Source: Caballeronia arvi | GTDB taxonomy: Bacteria > Pseudomonadota > Gammaproteobacteria > Burkholderiales > Burkholderiaceae | Direction: 5' to 3' | Assembly (NCBI RefSeq): GCF_001544695.2 | Contig: NZ_FCOM02000067.1 | Coordinates: 1-35,599, forward strand | DNA length: 35,599 bases | Shown: one piece after another, positions 16,469 through 24,884 of the stretch | Layout of the letters: each line of letters begins with the position of its first letter | Position numbering within the stretch: the first letter of the stretch is position 1 | The notes under the pieces: generated by a model | The model's database searches: none | Seen by the model: only the letters and a program-made list of their open reading frames with translations | What the model was told of the DNA's origin: nothing | Translations under genes and position numbers: made by a program

Positions 16469-17627
16469 GGCGGATAGCAACACGCGCCGTGAACTGATTC
16501 TGGTTCGAAGAAGGCGTCAGAAGGTTGATGCTAGCCGTCGCCGCGACCGGCGCGCCCGCTGCGTTGACCGTCTCGCCCAGAGCATGTTGGTACACGCCGA
16601 CGACGTACACGTCCGTTCGCTTGGACAGGAAGTAGTCCACACCAACCGCGCCTTGGTGGTACTGAGCACGCGAGTTGCCGTTGATTTCCGCGCCGCGCGT
16701 GTAGTCATACGCTGCGGCGATTAGCAATGCTGGAGTGAACTGATACTTGAAGTTTAGTTCTGCGTTGTTAAACGTAACCGACTGACCCTTGAACGGCGAT
16801 GCGTACGATGCGCCCAGGTTGGCGAACCGGATGTTCGAGTACGTTGCGCCGATGGTTGCTGCGCCGAACGTGTATGCGCCGCCTGCACCGATGTCCTGGT
16901 ACGTGTTAGCCGATGCGAAGCCAGCGTAGACCGGCGACGTCACTGCCGCGGCCGGTGCGGCGATCGTACCGCTGCTGTTGAACAAACCTCCCGAAGCTGC
17001 CGGCGTGCGTGCATTCAAGTAACCGACGCCGAGCACGAGAGGACCGTTGTTGTAGCCAGCGCCCAACGACCAAATCTGGTTGCCGGTAAAGTTGCCTGCT
17101 TGGCCGCCGAAGCTATACGTGCCGCCGAATGTCAGGCCGCCGTAGTTTGCGCTCCTGTACTTGACGGTGTTGTTGGTGCGGTACGAGTTGATGAAGTTGT
17201 CGATGTCGCCCGGATGAGCAGCGATGTAGCCGCCCCATTGGGTACCGGCTGCCAGCGGGCCAACATAGTCAACCACGGAGTCATACTGACGACCCAGCGT
17301 GGCGGTGCCGGCTTGACTCGACAGGCCGACGTAAGCCTGACGACCGAACATCAGGCCGCCTTGACCCAGCCTGCCGTTGTTCACGTCAAAGCCGTTCTCC
17401 AACACGAAGATTGCCTTCAGACCTCCGCCCAGGTCTTCCGCGCCACGCAAGCCGAAACGCGAACCTTGCAGAACGCCGCTGGACAGGTTGTACAGGTGTT
17501 TGCCACCCGAGTTGGTGTTGATGTTGAAGCCTTCGTCAATGATACCGTACAGGGTTACGCTGCTCTGAGCATGAGCGACGCCTGCAAATGCGCCCAGAAC
17601 TGCGAGAGCGAAAAGCGACTTCTTCAT
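16458..17627 (-). CDS. Gram-negative general porin (Burkholderia OmpC-like)
   Basis: 389 residues with a classical signal peptide (MKKSLFALAVLGAF, cleavage expected after AHA at residue 20), then the mature start QSSVTLYGIIDEGF. This is the invariant start of beta-proteobacterial 16-strand porins. Alternating beta-strand patterns run throughout (GSRFGLRGAEDLGGGLKAIF, GGLTFGGTYSFGGQ). The last residue is Phe (ARVAIRHKF), the BAM recognition signal. The protein should form a trimeric outer-membrane diffusion channel. Its ATG is preceded by GGAG. It lies between the catabolic cluster and an MFS permease gene on the same strand, so it may be the outer-membrane entry for the pathway substrate. Confidence 0.95.
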   Translation of the reverse strand: MKKSLFALAVLGAFAGVAHAQSSVTLYGIIDEGFNINTNSGGKHLYNLSSGVLQGSRFGLRGAEDLGGGLKAIFVLENGFDVNNGRLGQGGLMFGRQAYVGLSSQAGTATLGRQYDSVVDYVGPLAAGTQWGGYIAAHPGDIDNFINSYRTNNTVKYRSANYGGLTFGGTYSFGGQAGNFTGNQIWSLGAGYNNGPLVLGVGYLNARTPAASGGLFNSSGTIAAPAAAVTSPVYAGFASANTYQDIGAGGAYTFGAATIGATYSNIRFANLGASYASPFKGQSVTFNNAELNFKYQFTPALLIAAAYDYTRGAEINGNSRAQYHQGAVGVDYFLSKRTDVYVVGVYQHALGETVNAAGAPVAATASINLLTPSSNQNQFTARVAIRHKF

Positions 17628-18030
17628 TTTTGATCGTCTCCAAGGACTACTTATAGTTCGTAAAAGTTGAATTTTTTATCTTGCGTTCGGGACTTCTCGG
17701 AGTAACTGCAACGTACGTACAACCAGCGCCGTCATCTTCCACGCTGGGCTGAGGACGACGGAAGTTTTCACCAAAACTTCGCTTCCAGCAGATATGCGCG
17801 GTGAGTTCGACAAGAGTTTTCAAACGCCGCTGCTCCCGCGGAGGTGGGCGCAGCGCACTGTCGCCCGTAGACGCGCAATTCCGCGGGAATCCTCTTGCCG
17901 GCCACGATCGTCTTAACGACTAATCCGGCCAAGTACGACTGCAACCGTCAATTTGCACGGAGACAAATGCGTTGCGTCATCCGATGGCGACTTGCATTTC
18001 AATACTCAACGTCTGCTAGACCTTATTCCG
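17628..18030. other. Porin upstream region
   Basis: About 400 bp without a gene. The AT-rich part near 17640-17690 immediately upstream of the porin start is the likely promoter and leader region. No operator repeat could be assigned. The plus-strand open frames over this stretch have no coding support. Confidence 0.5.
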
Positions 18031-19365
18031 TTAGACCTCGCGCTGGCGCAGATTTGCCACATTGCGAGTCGCCCCGGCATACAAAAGGCCGCCCGCTGCG
18101 AACAGGGCTCCGAATATATAGATCCCGATGCTCATGCTGCCCGTGTGCGTTTTCAACCATCCGATCGAGGCTGGGCTGACGACTCCACCCAGAAGGCCGA
18201 TGGTCGCGACTGCCGCGATAGCGTTCGCGACGCCTGGACCGGGCAAGCAAGCAGGCACGCTGGCCCAGAAGAGCGGAATGAACGTAAGCGTTGCTGCCAT
18301 AGCGACCGACAGCAAAACGAGTGAAACCACCAGCGAACCCGAGGCGAATGGCAGCAAGCAAAGTGTGCCGCCGCCGACCAATGCCATCGCAACAATGCTT
18401 TCGCGTAAGCGCCGCGTGCGGTCGGCACGCGCGCCAATCGTGATCATCGCGACCAGCGAGATTACGCTGGGGACGGCGGAGTAGAGGCCGATCGTGGCGA
18501 TGTCGGTCACGCCGAGCGAGCGAATGATGGTCGGCGTCCAAAAGTGGACCACCGCGACAGCGCCAGCAAACGCAAAATATACGGCCATCAGCGCATACAG
18601 GCGAGGATGACGGAGAACCTGTGCGAACGTCTGGCCCTCGCTAGCCGGTGCCCCCGCTTCGAGAGAAGCGGCGATCATGGTCTTTTCGTCGGTTGACAGC
18701 CAGTCGGCACGTTCGGGCGACTCATCGAGCAGCGCCGGAACCAGCAGGCCGAGCACGACGCACGGCAAACCTTCAAGCGGGAACATCCACTGCCAGCCGT
18801 GCAACCCCCCTACGTCATGCATGTGTTTAAGGATCGCTCCGGATAACGGGTAGGCCAGAATTCCAGATATCACGATTCCCGACGAGAACAGCGCAAACGC
18901 CTTGGCGCGGCGTTGCAGCGGAAACCAGCGCGACAAGTAGTAGACGACGATCGGATAGAACCCCGCCTCGAACACCCCCAGCAAAAAGCGCAGCGCATAA
19001 AACGAGGTCGGAGTGCGGACAAACATCGTGAGCGACGAGACGCAGCCCCAACCAACTGTCAATAGCATGATCGTCTTAAGCGCGCCGATTCGCGACATCA
19101 CGTAGGTGTTCGGCAATTCGAACAGCGCATACGACACGAAGAAGATGCCCGCGCCCATACCATAAATGGCGTCGGTGAAACCAAGGTCGGATTTCATCTG
19201 GAGCTGCGCAATGCCGACGTTGACGCGGTCTATGTTAGCCATCAAGTAAATGATGAATAACAACGGGATGAGACGGCGAGCGATCTTTTTGAACGTTTTG
19301 TCGGCATCGAGAAACTGCGCGGCACTCGCGGCGCTTTCCTCGGGATACTTTGCTAGCGAAACCAT
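18031..19365 (-). CDS. MFS transporter, anion:cation symporter (ACS) family
   Basis: 444 residues from the ATG at 19365, preferred because CCGGAGA lies upstream while the ATG at 19410 has no ribosome-binding site. Twelve hydrophobic segments are visible. The first, LLFIIYLMANIDRVNVGIAQ, carries the (Y/N)xxDRVN(I/V)G motif of the ACS family (phthalate, tartrate, 4-hydroxyphenylacetate and glucarate permeases). Cytoplasmic-loop motifs such as SRWFPLQRRAKAFAL are also typical. These inner-membrane symporters import organic anions with protons. Its position next to the porin, catabolic genes and IclR regulator suggests it imports the pathway substrate. Confidence 0.92.
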   Translation of the reverse strand: MVSLAKYPEESAASAAQFLDADKTFKKIARRLIPLLFIIYLMANIDRVNVGIAQLQMKSDLGFTDAIYGMGAGIFFVSYALFELPNTYVMSRIGALKTIMLLTVGWGCVSSLTMFVRTPTSFYALRFLLGVFEAGFYPIVVYYLSRWFPLQRRAKAFALFSSGIVISGILAYPLSGAILKHMHDVGGLHGWQWMFPLEGLPCVVLGLLVPALLDESPERADWLSTDEKTMIAASLEAGAPASEGQTFAQVLRHPRLYALMAVYFAFAGAVAVVHFWTPTIIRSLGVTDIATIGLYSAVPSVISLVAMITIGARADRTRRLRESIVAMALVGGGTLCLLPFASGSLVVSLVLLSVAMAATLTFIPLFWASVPACLPGPGVANAIAAVATIGLLGGVVSPASIGWLKTHTGSMSIGIYIFGALFAAGGLLYAGATRNVANLRQREV

Positions 19366-19674
19366 AGTTGTCTCCGGCTGATTGTTCTGGATAGTCTGTA
19401 TAGTCGTCATTCAAGACGAACAGGGGCGCCCATTCTCTTGACCTCAAGCTGAAGTACGCCCGGCGAAACGTCCGCTGTCCTCCATGTCCTATTCAAACGC
19501 CGATGCCGACGATCAACAACATAAAGTCGCGGCGTTGTTCACAATGTGCACTCGGGGAAACCAGAGCCGCCTGACATCGGTTCCCCGATGCCTCGGATCA
19601 CCAACGACATGGAAAACGCATTGTGCATTTGAGGTTCAAGTCGAGCGGTAAGCAGTTAAGGGGGATGATTACAT
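19366..19674. other. Gap between IclR regulator and MFS gene
   Basis: About 310 bp with no gene. It probably holds the promoter of the MFS gene. A single TTGTTGATCG half-site is present near 19515 (minus strand), but no matching second arm is visible. Confidence 0.5.
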
Positions 19675-20496
19675 CTAACGAGCGGTCGCTGAGGACGAGC
19701 CCTCCTTTGAAATGAGATCGACCAGATGCTCGCGCATCATCGAGGCGACGGCAGGTGCACGGGACAAAGGCAGTTCTGAGGTACGGGCAATTACATTCAG
19801 GCCAGCAAGGCCGCACGAGTCTGTTTCGAAGGAGATTCCTACCCCCGCCATCTGGCGCGGATGGACGTACGCGAAGTCGTTCGATCGTGTCCGCTCGAGT
19901 AAGCCGCACAACTTGTTCTCCGTCATCCGGTGCTTGTGGTATTCGACACGGCGCCGCGTATAGTGCTCGCGGATGTACTGATCTGATTGACGGGCGAGCA
20001 AGGCTACGCCGGAAATTCCAATGCCGAGCAAGCGCATCATCCCGAGATACGAACTAATCTCTGGCATCTGCGGCTCTGCCGACTCCATGTGCAAGCAATG
20101 TGCGTAGTCACCCGACTGAATGCATAGCAGCACATGTCCACCCGATTGTCGCGCGAGCCGCTTCATCATCGGCGCGCAGCGATCGATCAGCGGCGGCCGC
20201 TGCATCGCCGTCATGCCTAGCGCCATTGTTTCGATGCCGAGCCGGTATTCCTTCTCCGGGCCACGTGACGCCATGCCGGATTCAACTAACGATGAGGCAA
20301 TCCGGTAGGCCGTAGTACGGTCAAGCCCCGTTTTAGCGACGACTGAGGCAAGTGAGACACCCGTCACGTGATGTTTGGCCAGCAGGCGCAGGACGACGAT
20401 CGCTCGTTCAAGCGACTGCACGCCGCGCGAGTGGGCGACCGTTTCCGGCGCCCGGACGCTTGCGCGCTCGCTATTGTTTGCACAATGGGTGCTCAT
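19675..20496 (-). CDS. IclR-family transcriptional regulator
   Basis: 273 residues from the ATG at 20496 (AGGTGG upstream; a GTG three codons earlier is also possible). The N-terminal winged helix-turn-helix is VSLASVVAKTGLDRTTAYRI (residues about 55-75), followed by the wing and the IclR effector domain (MMKRLARQSGGHVLLCIQSG, then VGISFETDSCGLAGLNVIAR). Family members often control aromatic or organic-acid catabolism and bind a pathway acid or CoA ester. It lies directly upstream of the MFS permease, porin and catabolic cluster on the same strand and is the natural candidate regulator for them. The target site is not visible to me. Confidence 0.92.
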   Translation of the reverse strand: MSTHCANNSERASVRAPETVAHSRGVQSLERAIVVLRLLAKHHVTGVSLASVVAKTGLDRTTAYRIASSLVESGMASRGPEKEYRLGIETMALGMTAMQRPPLIDRCAPMMKRLARQSGGHVLLCIQSGDYAHCLHMESAEPQMPEISSYLGMMRLLGIGISGVALLARQSDQYIREHYTRRRVEYHKHRMTENKLCGLLERTRSNDFAYVHPRQMAGVGISFETDSCGLAGLNVIARTSELPLSRAPAVASMMREHLVDLISKEGSSSATAR

Positions 20497-20781
20497 CGGA
20501 TCCACCTATTAGCTCTGAAAACATGACTATCGTTCAACTTCTCAAGCGCTACTTTTCAAGACCGTCCTAGACTAAGTCAGGGTCATTTTTTCTTAGAACC
20601 ACCACATTTTCTTGATCGGGCTATTGGGCGCTCCGTGGGGATCGGCATGGCAGCGCGCATCAAAGGCGACCGCAATTCGGCGGTGACACTTAATGCCCCC
20701 ATTGCTTTCCAGGCAAGCCGGGCTTTCCCCCCGCGCCTTTTGGCATTACGACACTGCCACACTCATCAAAATAGTCGGGAA

Positions 20782-21573
20782 TCAGAGCCCCTCGAAGCGC
20801 GGCGCGCGCTTCTCCTTAAACGCGGCAACGCCTTCCGCGTGATCCGGCGACGCACCGAGTTCGCGTTGCAAGTCTCGTTCGAGGTTGAGTTGTTGATCGA
20901 GTGTGTTGTTGCCGCTCGCACGCATCGCCCTCTTGATGGCGGCCACCGCGCGCGCAGGCCGTTCTGCGAGTTGCGCCGCAAGTGCGTGGGCGGAGGCATG
21001 CACTTCGCTATCGGCCACTACACGCCAGACAATGCCCCACTCTTCGGCCTTTTCGGCGCTGAGCTTATCGCCGGTTAGCGCGAGACCGAGCGCACGCGCG
21101 TCGCCGACGCGCCGCGGCAGAAACCAAGTTCCTCCCGCGTCCGGCACAAGTGCGACCTTGACAAAGGCCTGGATGAAGCTGGCCGAACGCGCGGCAACAA
21201 TGAGGTCGCAGGCCATCGCCAGGCTCGCGCCCGCGCCCGCCGCCGTACCGTTCACGGCCGCGATCACCGGCAGCGCCAACGCCTGAAGTCGACGAATCAA
21301 CGGATTGAAATGCAGTTCAATGATCTCGCCCAGGTCAGGCGGCCTGCCCGGCGTGAAGTCGAGATCAGCCAGATCCTGACCGGCGCAAAAAGCCGGCCCA
21401 GCGCCGGTAATGACGAGCGCCCTGGCATTACTTTTCTCAACCAGAGAGAGCGCGTCATTCAACTCGTCGTGCATCTGGCGCGTGAAACTGTTCAACTTGT
21501 TGGGCCGATTGAGCGTAAGCGTTGCGAGGCGCGTATCGCCGTCGATGCCCAACAATACGGATTTTTCAGACAT
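20782..21573 (-). CDS. PaaG-like 2-(1,2-epoxy-1,2-dihydrophenyl)acetyl-CoA isomerase / crotonase
   Basis: 263 residues from the ATG at 21573 (AAAGGA upstream). The sequence follows E. coli PaaG closely: GPAFCAGQDLADL, VNGTAAGAGASLAMACDLIV, FIQAFVKVALVPDAGGTWFL, EEWGIVWRVV, and NTLDQQLNLERDLQRELG. Both hydratase glutamates are absent and the isomerase Asp in VPD is present, as in PaaG. PaaG converts the ring epoxide of phenylacetyl-CoA to the oxepin and also shifts double bonds. No other paa gene is in the window, so a role as a general 2,3/3,4-enoyl-CoA isomerase is equally possible. Its promoter carries the TetR-type operator at 21680-21701. Confidence 0.9.
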   Translation of the reverse strand: MSEKSVLLGIDGDTRLATLTLNRPNKLNSFTRQMHDELNDALSLVEKSNARALVITGAGPAFCAGQDLADLDFTPGRPPDLGEIIELHFNPLIRRLQALALPVIAAVNGTAAGAGASLAMACDLIVAARSASFIQAFVKVALVPDAGGTWFLPRRVGDARALGLALTGDKLSAEKAEEWGIVWRVVADSEVHASAHALAAQLAERPARAVAAIKRAMRASGNNTLDQQLNLERDLQRELGASPDHAEGVAAFKEKRAPRFEGL

Positions 21574-21671
21574 GGCAACGTCCTTTGACCATCGATCTGG
21601 GAGCATCAGTAGAAAAATCGCCGTTCGGCTTGACGGCTATATCCGATTAATCAAGGAAGCGAACACCAACA

Positions 21672-21701
21672 ACTATAACACTTGTTGGTCGTTTAACAAG
21701 T
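21672..21701 (-). promoter_or_regulatory. Operator-promoter 1 (upstream of the paaG-like gene)
   Basis: The palindrome ACTTGTT-N8-AACAAGT occupies 21680-21701 with perfect 7-bp arms. Read on the minus strand, a -35 box TTGTTA (21699-21694) lies inside the first arm and a -10 box TATAGT (21677-21672) follows 16 bp later. A repressor bound here would block RNA polymerase. The start codon of the paaG-like gene is about 100 bp downstream. Confidence 0.75.
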
Positions 21702-22029
21702 CATATCAGCTACGTGATTTCCCTAGGAAATTGTATGAAAGGAACGGGATCGCACTGGCTAGTGCCCGGCCCGCGCGGCAGAGCGTGACTGCAAGCCCAG
21801 AGCATGCGAGAGCGCAATGAAAACAGGGGACCGCAGCGTAGTACGCGATATTGCCACCGCCAAGTCCATGCGCCGTGCGAGTGCCGCAACTGAGCAAAAA
21901 CGACTGGTGACGCCAAAATAGGGTGCGGGTCAAACTCAGCATCTGCCCCTCTCGACCGTCTCCCCGCGGCGTATGCAATGTGTTCAACAGTGCCGATTTG
22001 TCGCATAGCATTTTTTAGCGACCTGCCCG

Positions 22030-22340
22030 AACGGGCAATTCGTCGGCACCGGCGCCGATGAACGCAAGGGTGATCTTCGTGTATAGGTTCCACGCGGCCT
22101 GTGAGTGTGCAGGCCACGCGCCCGCGCCGCGAGCACCATGTTTTGCCTAAACTTGCCGCAGGCAAGCAGGGAGCCGCGGCCCGTGGCGCGATTGACCGTG
22201 AACATCGCGCGCGGCCGCGTCAACGAAGCCATAATTGCGGTGTACCTCCGCGTGCATCAAGTCCTTCTCGCCCTTCCCGATGCCTAAAAATGCGATACAA
22301 ACTTCAGCCCTTTCACACCGCCGGTCGATTTACGGCAGTT
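22030..22340 (-). pseudogene. Nitroreductase remnant (second copy)
   Basis: Minus-strand frames with several shifts match the middle and C-terminal part of the intact nitroreductase at 7852-8577. FLGIGKGEKDLMHAE corresponds to LGIGKGEKDKMHAQ. FTVNRATGRGSLLACGKFRQ corresponds to FTIDRVMGRGSLIDYGMFLQ. MVLAARARGLHT corresponds to MLAARALGLHT, and FIGAGADE to FIDAGSNE. The N-terminal FMN-binding part and the end are missing. This is a decayed paralogue. Confidence 0.75.
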
Positions 22341-22363
22341 TGGTACGCGACGATTGAAAAAAA

Positions 22364-22624
22364 TCAACGATTTGTAGCGCTAAACCGAGGGTGCTCAGCA
22401 ACGTAGCGCTCAAGAAAGGTTAAGAGCTCAGCCGTCGTAGGACGTGTTCCCCAACTGTCGTTGCGCTTCAATGATGCCAGCGCTACCCAGGAATCGGGGG
22501 GGCGCAGTTCTTCAATGATTTCAGCCGCCTCGGCAACGATCAAGCGGCCGGAGGACGTCCGAAAATCCGCAGATATTTCGCGTTCGCCGACTCGTATGAC
22601 AGCAAGCACAATGTCCAACTTCAT
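22364..22624 (-). CDS. Small hypothetical protein
   Basis: 86 residues starting MKLDIVLAVIRVGEREISAD; I do not recognise a family. The start is supported by GGAGAGGG about 6 nt upstream. The protein has a mixed alpha/beta composition with no signal peptide or membrane segment. It is the first open frame after operator-promoter 2 (about 170 bp downstream), so it could belong to the TetR regulon. It is followed by the nitroreductase remnant. It may itself be a remnant of something larger. Confidence 0.5.
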   Translation of the reverse strand: MKLDIVLAVIRVGEREISADFRTSSGRLIVAEAAEIIEELRPPDSWVALASLKRNDSWGTRPTTAELLTFLERYVAEHPRFSATNR

Positions 22625-22795
22625 TGTCGCCCTCTCCAGACTTTCAATGATGCAGTGCCGCCCTGATCGGCATCCAATAGATTCGGTCGACTCCTTTCAC
22701 AGACTCGGCGCCGTTCATGGCTGCGTTCGCACGGTCTTTCAAAGATCTACCCGGCCAAAAAAACTAAGCCATTAGCAGGGACCCCATTCAACGCG

Positions 22796-22825
22796 ATTCT
22801 ATCATTTGTTGGTCGATCAACAAGC
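22796..22825 (-). promoter_or_regulatory. Operator-promoter 2
   Basis: The plus strand reads TTTGTTGGTCGATCAACAAG at 22805-22824; the 18-bp core TTGTTG...CAACAA differs from a perfect palindrome at one symmetric pair only. On the minus strand the -35 TTGTTG (22823-22818) and -10 TAGAAT (22801-22796) are 16 bp apart, the same geometry as site 1. It would drive the 86-residue ORF and the nitroreductase remnant. Confidence 0.75.
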
Positions 22826-23114
22826 AAATAACCTGTAAACTGCATCAAATTTAAGCGATCGAGCAAGAAGGCGCGATCCGGCCCATCATTGCATCTCGTT
22901 GCCACCGGCAATTGCCGTAGCGACGCCGGCGATCCAGGCTTTTTACGAGCTCGTCTTCCACTGTCCGCGCTATTGCATCATGGGTGCGCGCATCTACGGG
23001 CGGTCGCGGATTGCAAGGTTACGGGCAATTGGATACGTCCGACATTGGTGGCACGCAATCATCCCAAGATGACGAGTCACCATGCGCGATGCGAACATAA
23101 GTGGTAGCGAGAAT

Positions 23115-23372
23115 ATGAAGACCAGCGAAAGATACAGCGACGAAATCCAAAAACTGCGAGAGGCTCGTGCGCTGGCTGCCGCGGGCGCGAACTACGAAGA
23201 CGCCTCCGTCTGGCGGTGGTTCTCCGCAATGTTCGAGGCCGGAAAGATTCGCTGGTGCTTATCGCACGACGGATGGCTTGTGAGCGTGAACCATCGCCAT
23301 GTGGCCACTTCCCCGTCGTTCGATGAAGCCATTCGAACGGCAATGGCCCAATCAAGCGTCTCGCTGACCTAA
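23115..23372 (+). CDS. Small hypothetical protein
   Basis: 85 residues from the ATG at 23115 (MKTSERYSDEIQKLREARAL); an upstream in-frame ATG at 23082 is possible and neither has a strong ribosome-binding site. The sequence looks like a real soluble protein, with a charged helix followed by WRWFSAMFEAGKIRWCL and HDGWLVSVNHRHVATSPSFD. I recognise no domain. It is the only plus-strand gene candidate in this part and lies next to an IS4 remnant, so it may have arrived independently. Confidence 0.45.
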   Translation: MKTSERYSDEIQKLREARALAAAGANYEDASVWRWFSAMFEAGKIRWCLSHDGWLVSVNHRHVATSPSFDEAIRTAMAQSSVSLT

Positions 23373-23534
23373 CCGCTGTACTGCGGTCTCATCAAGGCGA
23401 TGACATGACATCCGTTGGGACAAGGAGTTGCGGTTTCAGCACTGCGATCTTGCGGGGATCGTGTTCGATCCGCAGTATTCGTCCTGTTCCGTGAAGTGCT
23501 TGAGGGTTGGCGGATTCAACCGGTCGTCGCAACA

Positions 23535-23870
23535 CCTCATACTGTTTTACATGTGGACACGCAAGCCCAAGGGTGCGGACGGCGTGCACTCCGGCATCAA
23601 GGAAAGTACCCGCTGGACCGAAGGATATGAGCGGGTTGCTGAACAAGCGGCTGCACTGCCTGCCACGAGACTGGTCTATATGGCTGACCGAGAATCGGAC
23701 ATCATGCCGCTAAAGGTCAAAGAAAACGAGCTGCGCCACCTGGTGGATTCATTACTGCGTTCGCAGCATAATCGCACCTTGGCTGACGACGGCAAGTTGT
23801 GGGACAAAGTGACATCGTGCCAGGGCAACGGCGCGAGACTCGCAAGCCGCTATTCCAGAAGCGGATCAGG
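23535..23870 (+). mobile_element. IS4-family transposase fragment
   Basis: The plus-strand frame encodes WTRKPKGADGVHSGIKESTR, then YERVAEQAAALPATRLVYMADRESD and LLRSQHNRTLADDGKLWDKV. This is the central part of an IS4/Tn5-type DDE transposase, including the second catalytic Asp in (A)DRE(S/A)D. The N-terminal third, the C-terminal Tn5-type dimerisation domain and terminal repeats are not found. The fragment ends about 20 bp from the stop of the convergent nitronate monooxygenase-type gene. Confidence 0.8.
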
Positions 23871-23889
23871 TTGCTATTGCTTAATTTCC

Positions 23890-24846
23890 TCAATGGCTCG
23901 AAAGCTCTTGCCCACCGACTCCCGCCGCGCAGGCAGCCTGGTATTCGCGGACGAGCCGCGCGACCAGTGTGGCGACTTCGGGAACATCGTCGATGAGATC
24001 GATGCCTTGCCCGGCGCTCCAGATGTCCCGCCACGGCCGGATGTCGTTCGGCAGATGATCGAAGCGCCCGGCCCCTGGCTTCGCGAGCGTCTCGATATCG
24101 ATCCCGCAGCGCTGCAGCGACGGCTTCAACCAGTTCGCCGCCACGCCGGTGATGTCGGGCGTGTAGACCAGGTCTTCCGAGGTCAATTCGACGAGCATCT
24201 GCTTGTACTCGGCAGGCGCATTGGCTTCCTTCGTGGCAATGAAGCGCGTCCCCATGTACGCATAGTCGGCGCCTAAAACCTCCGCAGCCCGCACGCCGGC
24301 GCCCGTCGAGATTCCCCCCGCCATCACTAGGGGACCCTTGAATGTAGTGCGGATTTTTTCAATCAGCGTGAGATGAGACAGCAGCCCGGAATGGCCGCCG
24401 CCTCCCAAGCCGATGGCGATGAGGCCGTCGACTCCCTGGCCGATTGCCTTCTTCGCGAACTCCAGACTGATGACGTCATGGAGCACTCCCATGCTTTTCG
24501 AATGCGCGACGCGCACGACCTCGCGCGGCCCGCCGCCGACACTGATGACAGTCTCGACCCCGTAGCTACCTGCAAGCTGCAAAGTGTCCGTGATGTCGGA
24601 CGCCGACAGCTTCGCGCCCACGTTGACCACAAGAGGGCCCACCTTGACGGAACGGGCCAGCGCTTCTTTTCGCGCGGTCTGGATCGCTTCCAGCCAGCCT
24701 TCGAACTGCTCGAGGTTTCTCGCGTTGTGGCGCGGGATCACACCCACCAGTCCAGCGAGGCAAGCCTCGCGCACCAGGTCGGGCCCGGTGACGAGGAACA
24801 TAGGGGCGCAAATGACGGGAAGCGAGAGGCTGGAGCGGTCGAACAT
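23890..24846 (-). CDS. Nitronate monooxygenase-family flavoprotein (possibly IpdC-like)
   Basis: 318 residues: an FMN-dependent TIM barrel of the 2-nitropropane dioxygenase/nitronate monooxygenase family. Visible motifs are LPVICAPMFLVTGPDLVREA, VGVIPRHNARNLEQFEGWL, the FMN-site GLGGGGHSGLL, VMAGGISTGAGVRAAEVLGA, and the C-terminal RPWRDIWSAGQGIDLIDDV. It begins 38 bp after the stop of a crotonase gene, so the two form a pair. Family members oxidise nitronates, but relatives near CoA genes (for example IpdC of steroid ring degradation) act on CoA-bound intermediates. The neighbouring crotonase favours the latter; this is inference. Confidence 0.88.
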   Translation of the reverse strand: MFDRSSLSLPVICAPMFLVTGPDLVREACLAGLVGVIPRHNARNLEQFEGWLEAIQTARKEALARSVKVGPLVVNVGAKLSASDITDTLQLAGSYGVETVISVGGGPREVVRVAHSKSMGVLHDVISLEFAKKAIGQGVDGLIAIGLGGGGHSGLLSHLTLIEKIRTTFKGPLVMAGGISTGAGVRAAEVLGADYAYMGTRFIATKEANAPAEYKQMLVELTSEDLVYTPDITGVAANWLKPSLQRCGIDIETLAKPGAGRFDHLPNDIRPWRDIWSAGQGIDLIDDVPEVATLVARLVREYQAACAAGVGGQELSSH

Positions 24847-24884
24847 GCTAGGTGGCTCTTTTAGGAAAGTGAATGGGTAAGAGG

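Noticed and set aside
19500..19530. TTGTTGATCG half-site upstream of the MFS gene as a seventh TetR operator
   Set aside because: No second arm at the N8 spacing and no matching -10 box at the expected place.
23428..24276. 282-codon plus-strand frame as one protein
   Set aside because: Only the part at 23535-23870 matches an IS4 transposase; the rest is antisense to the nitronate monooxygenase-type gene.
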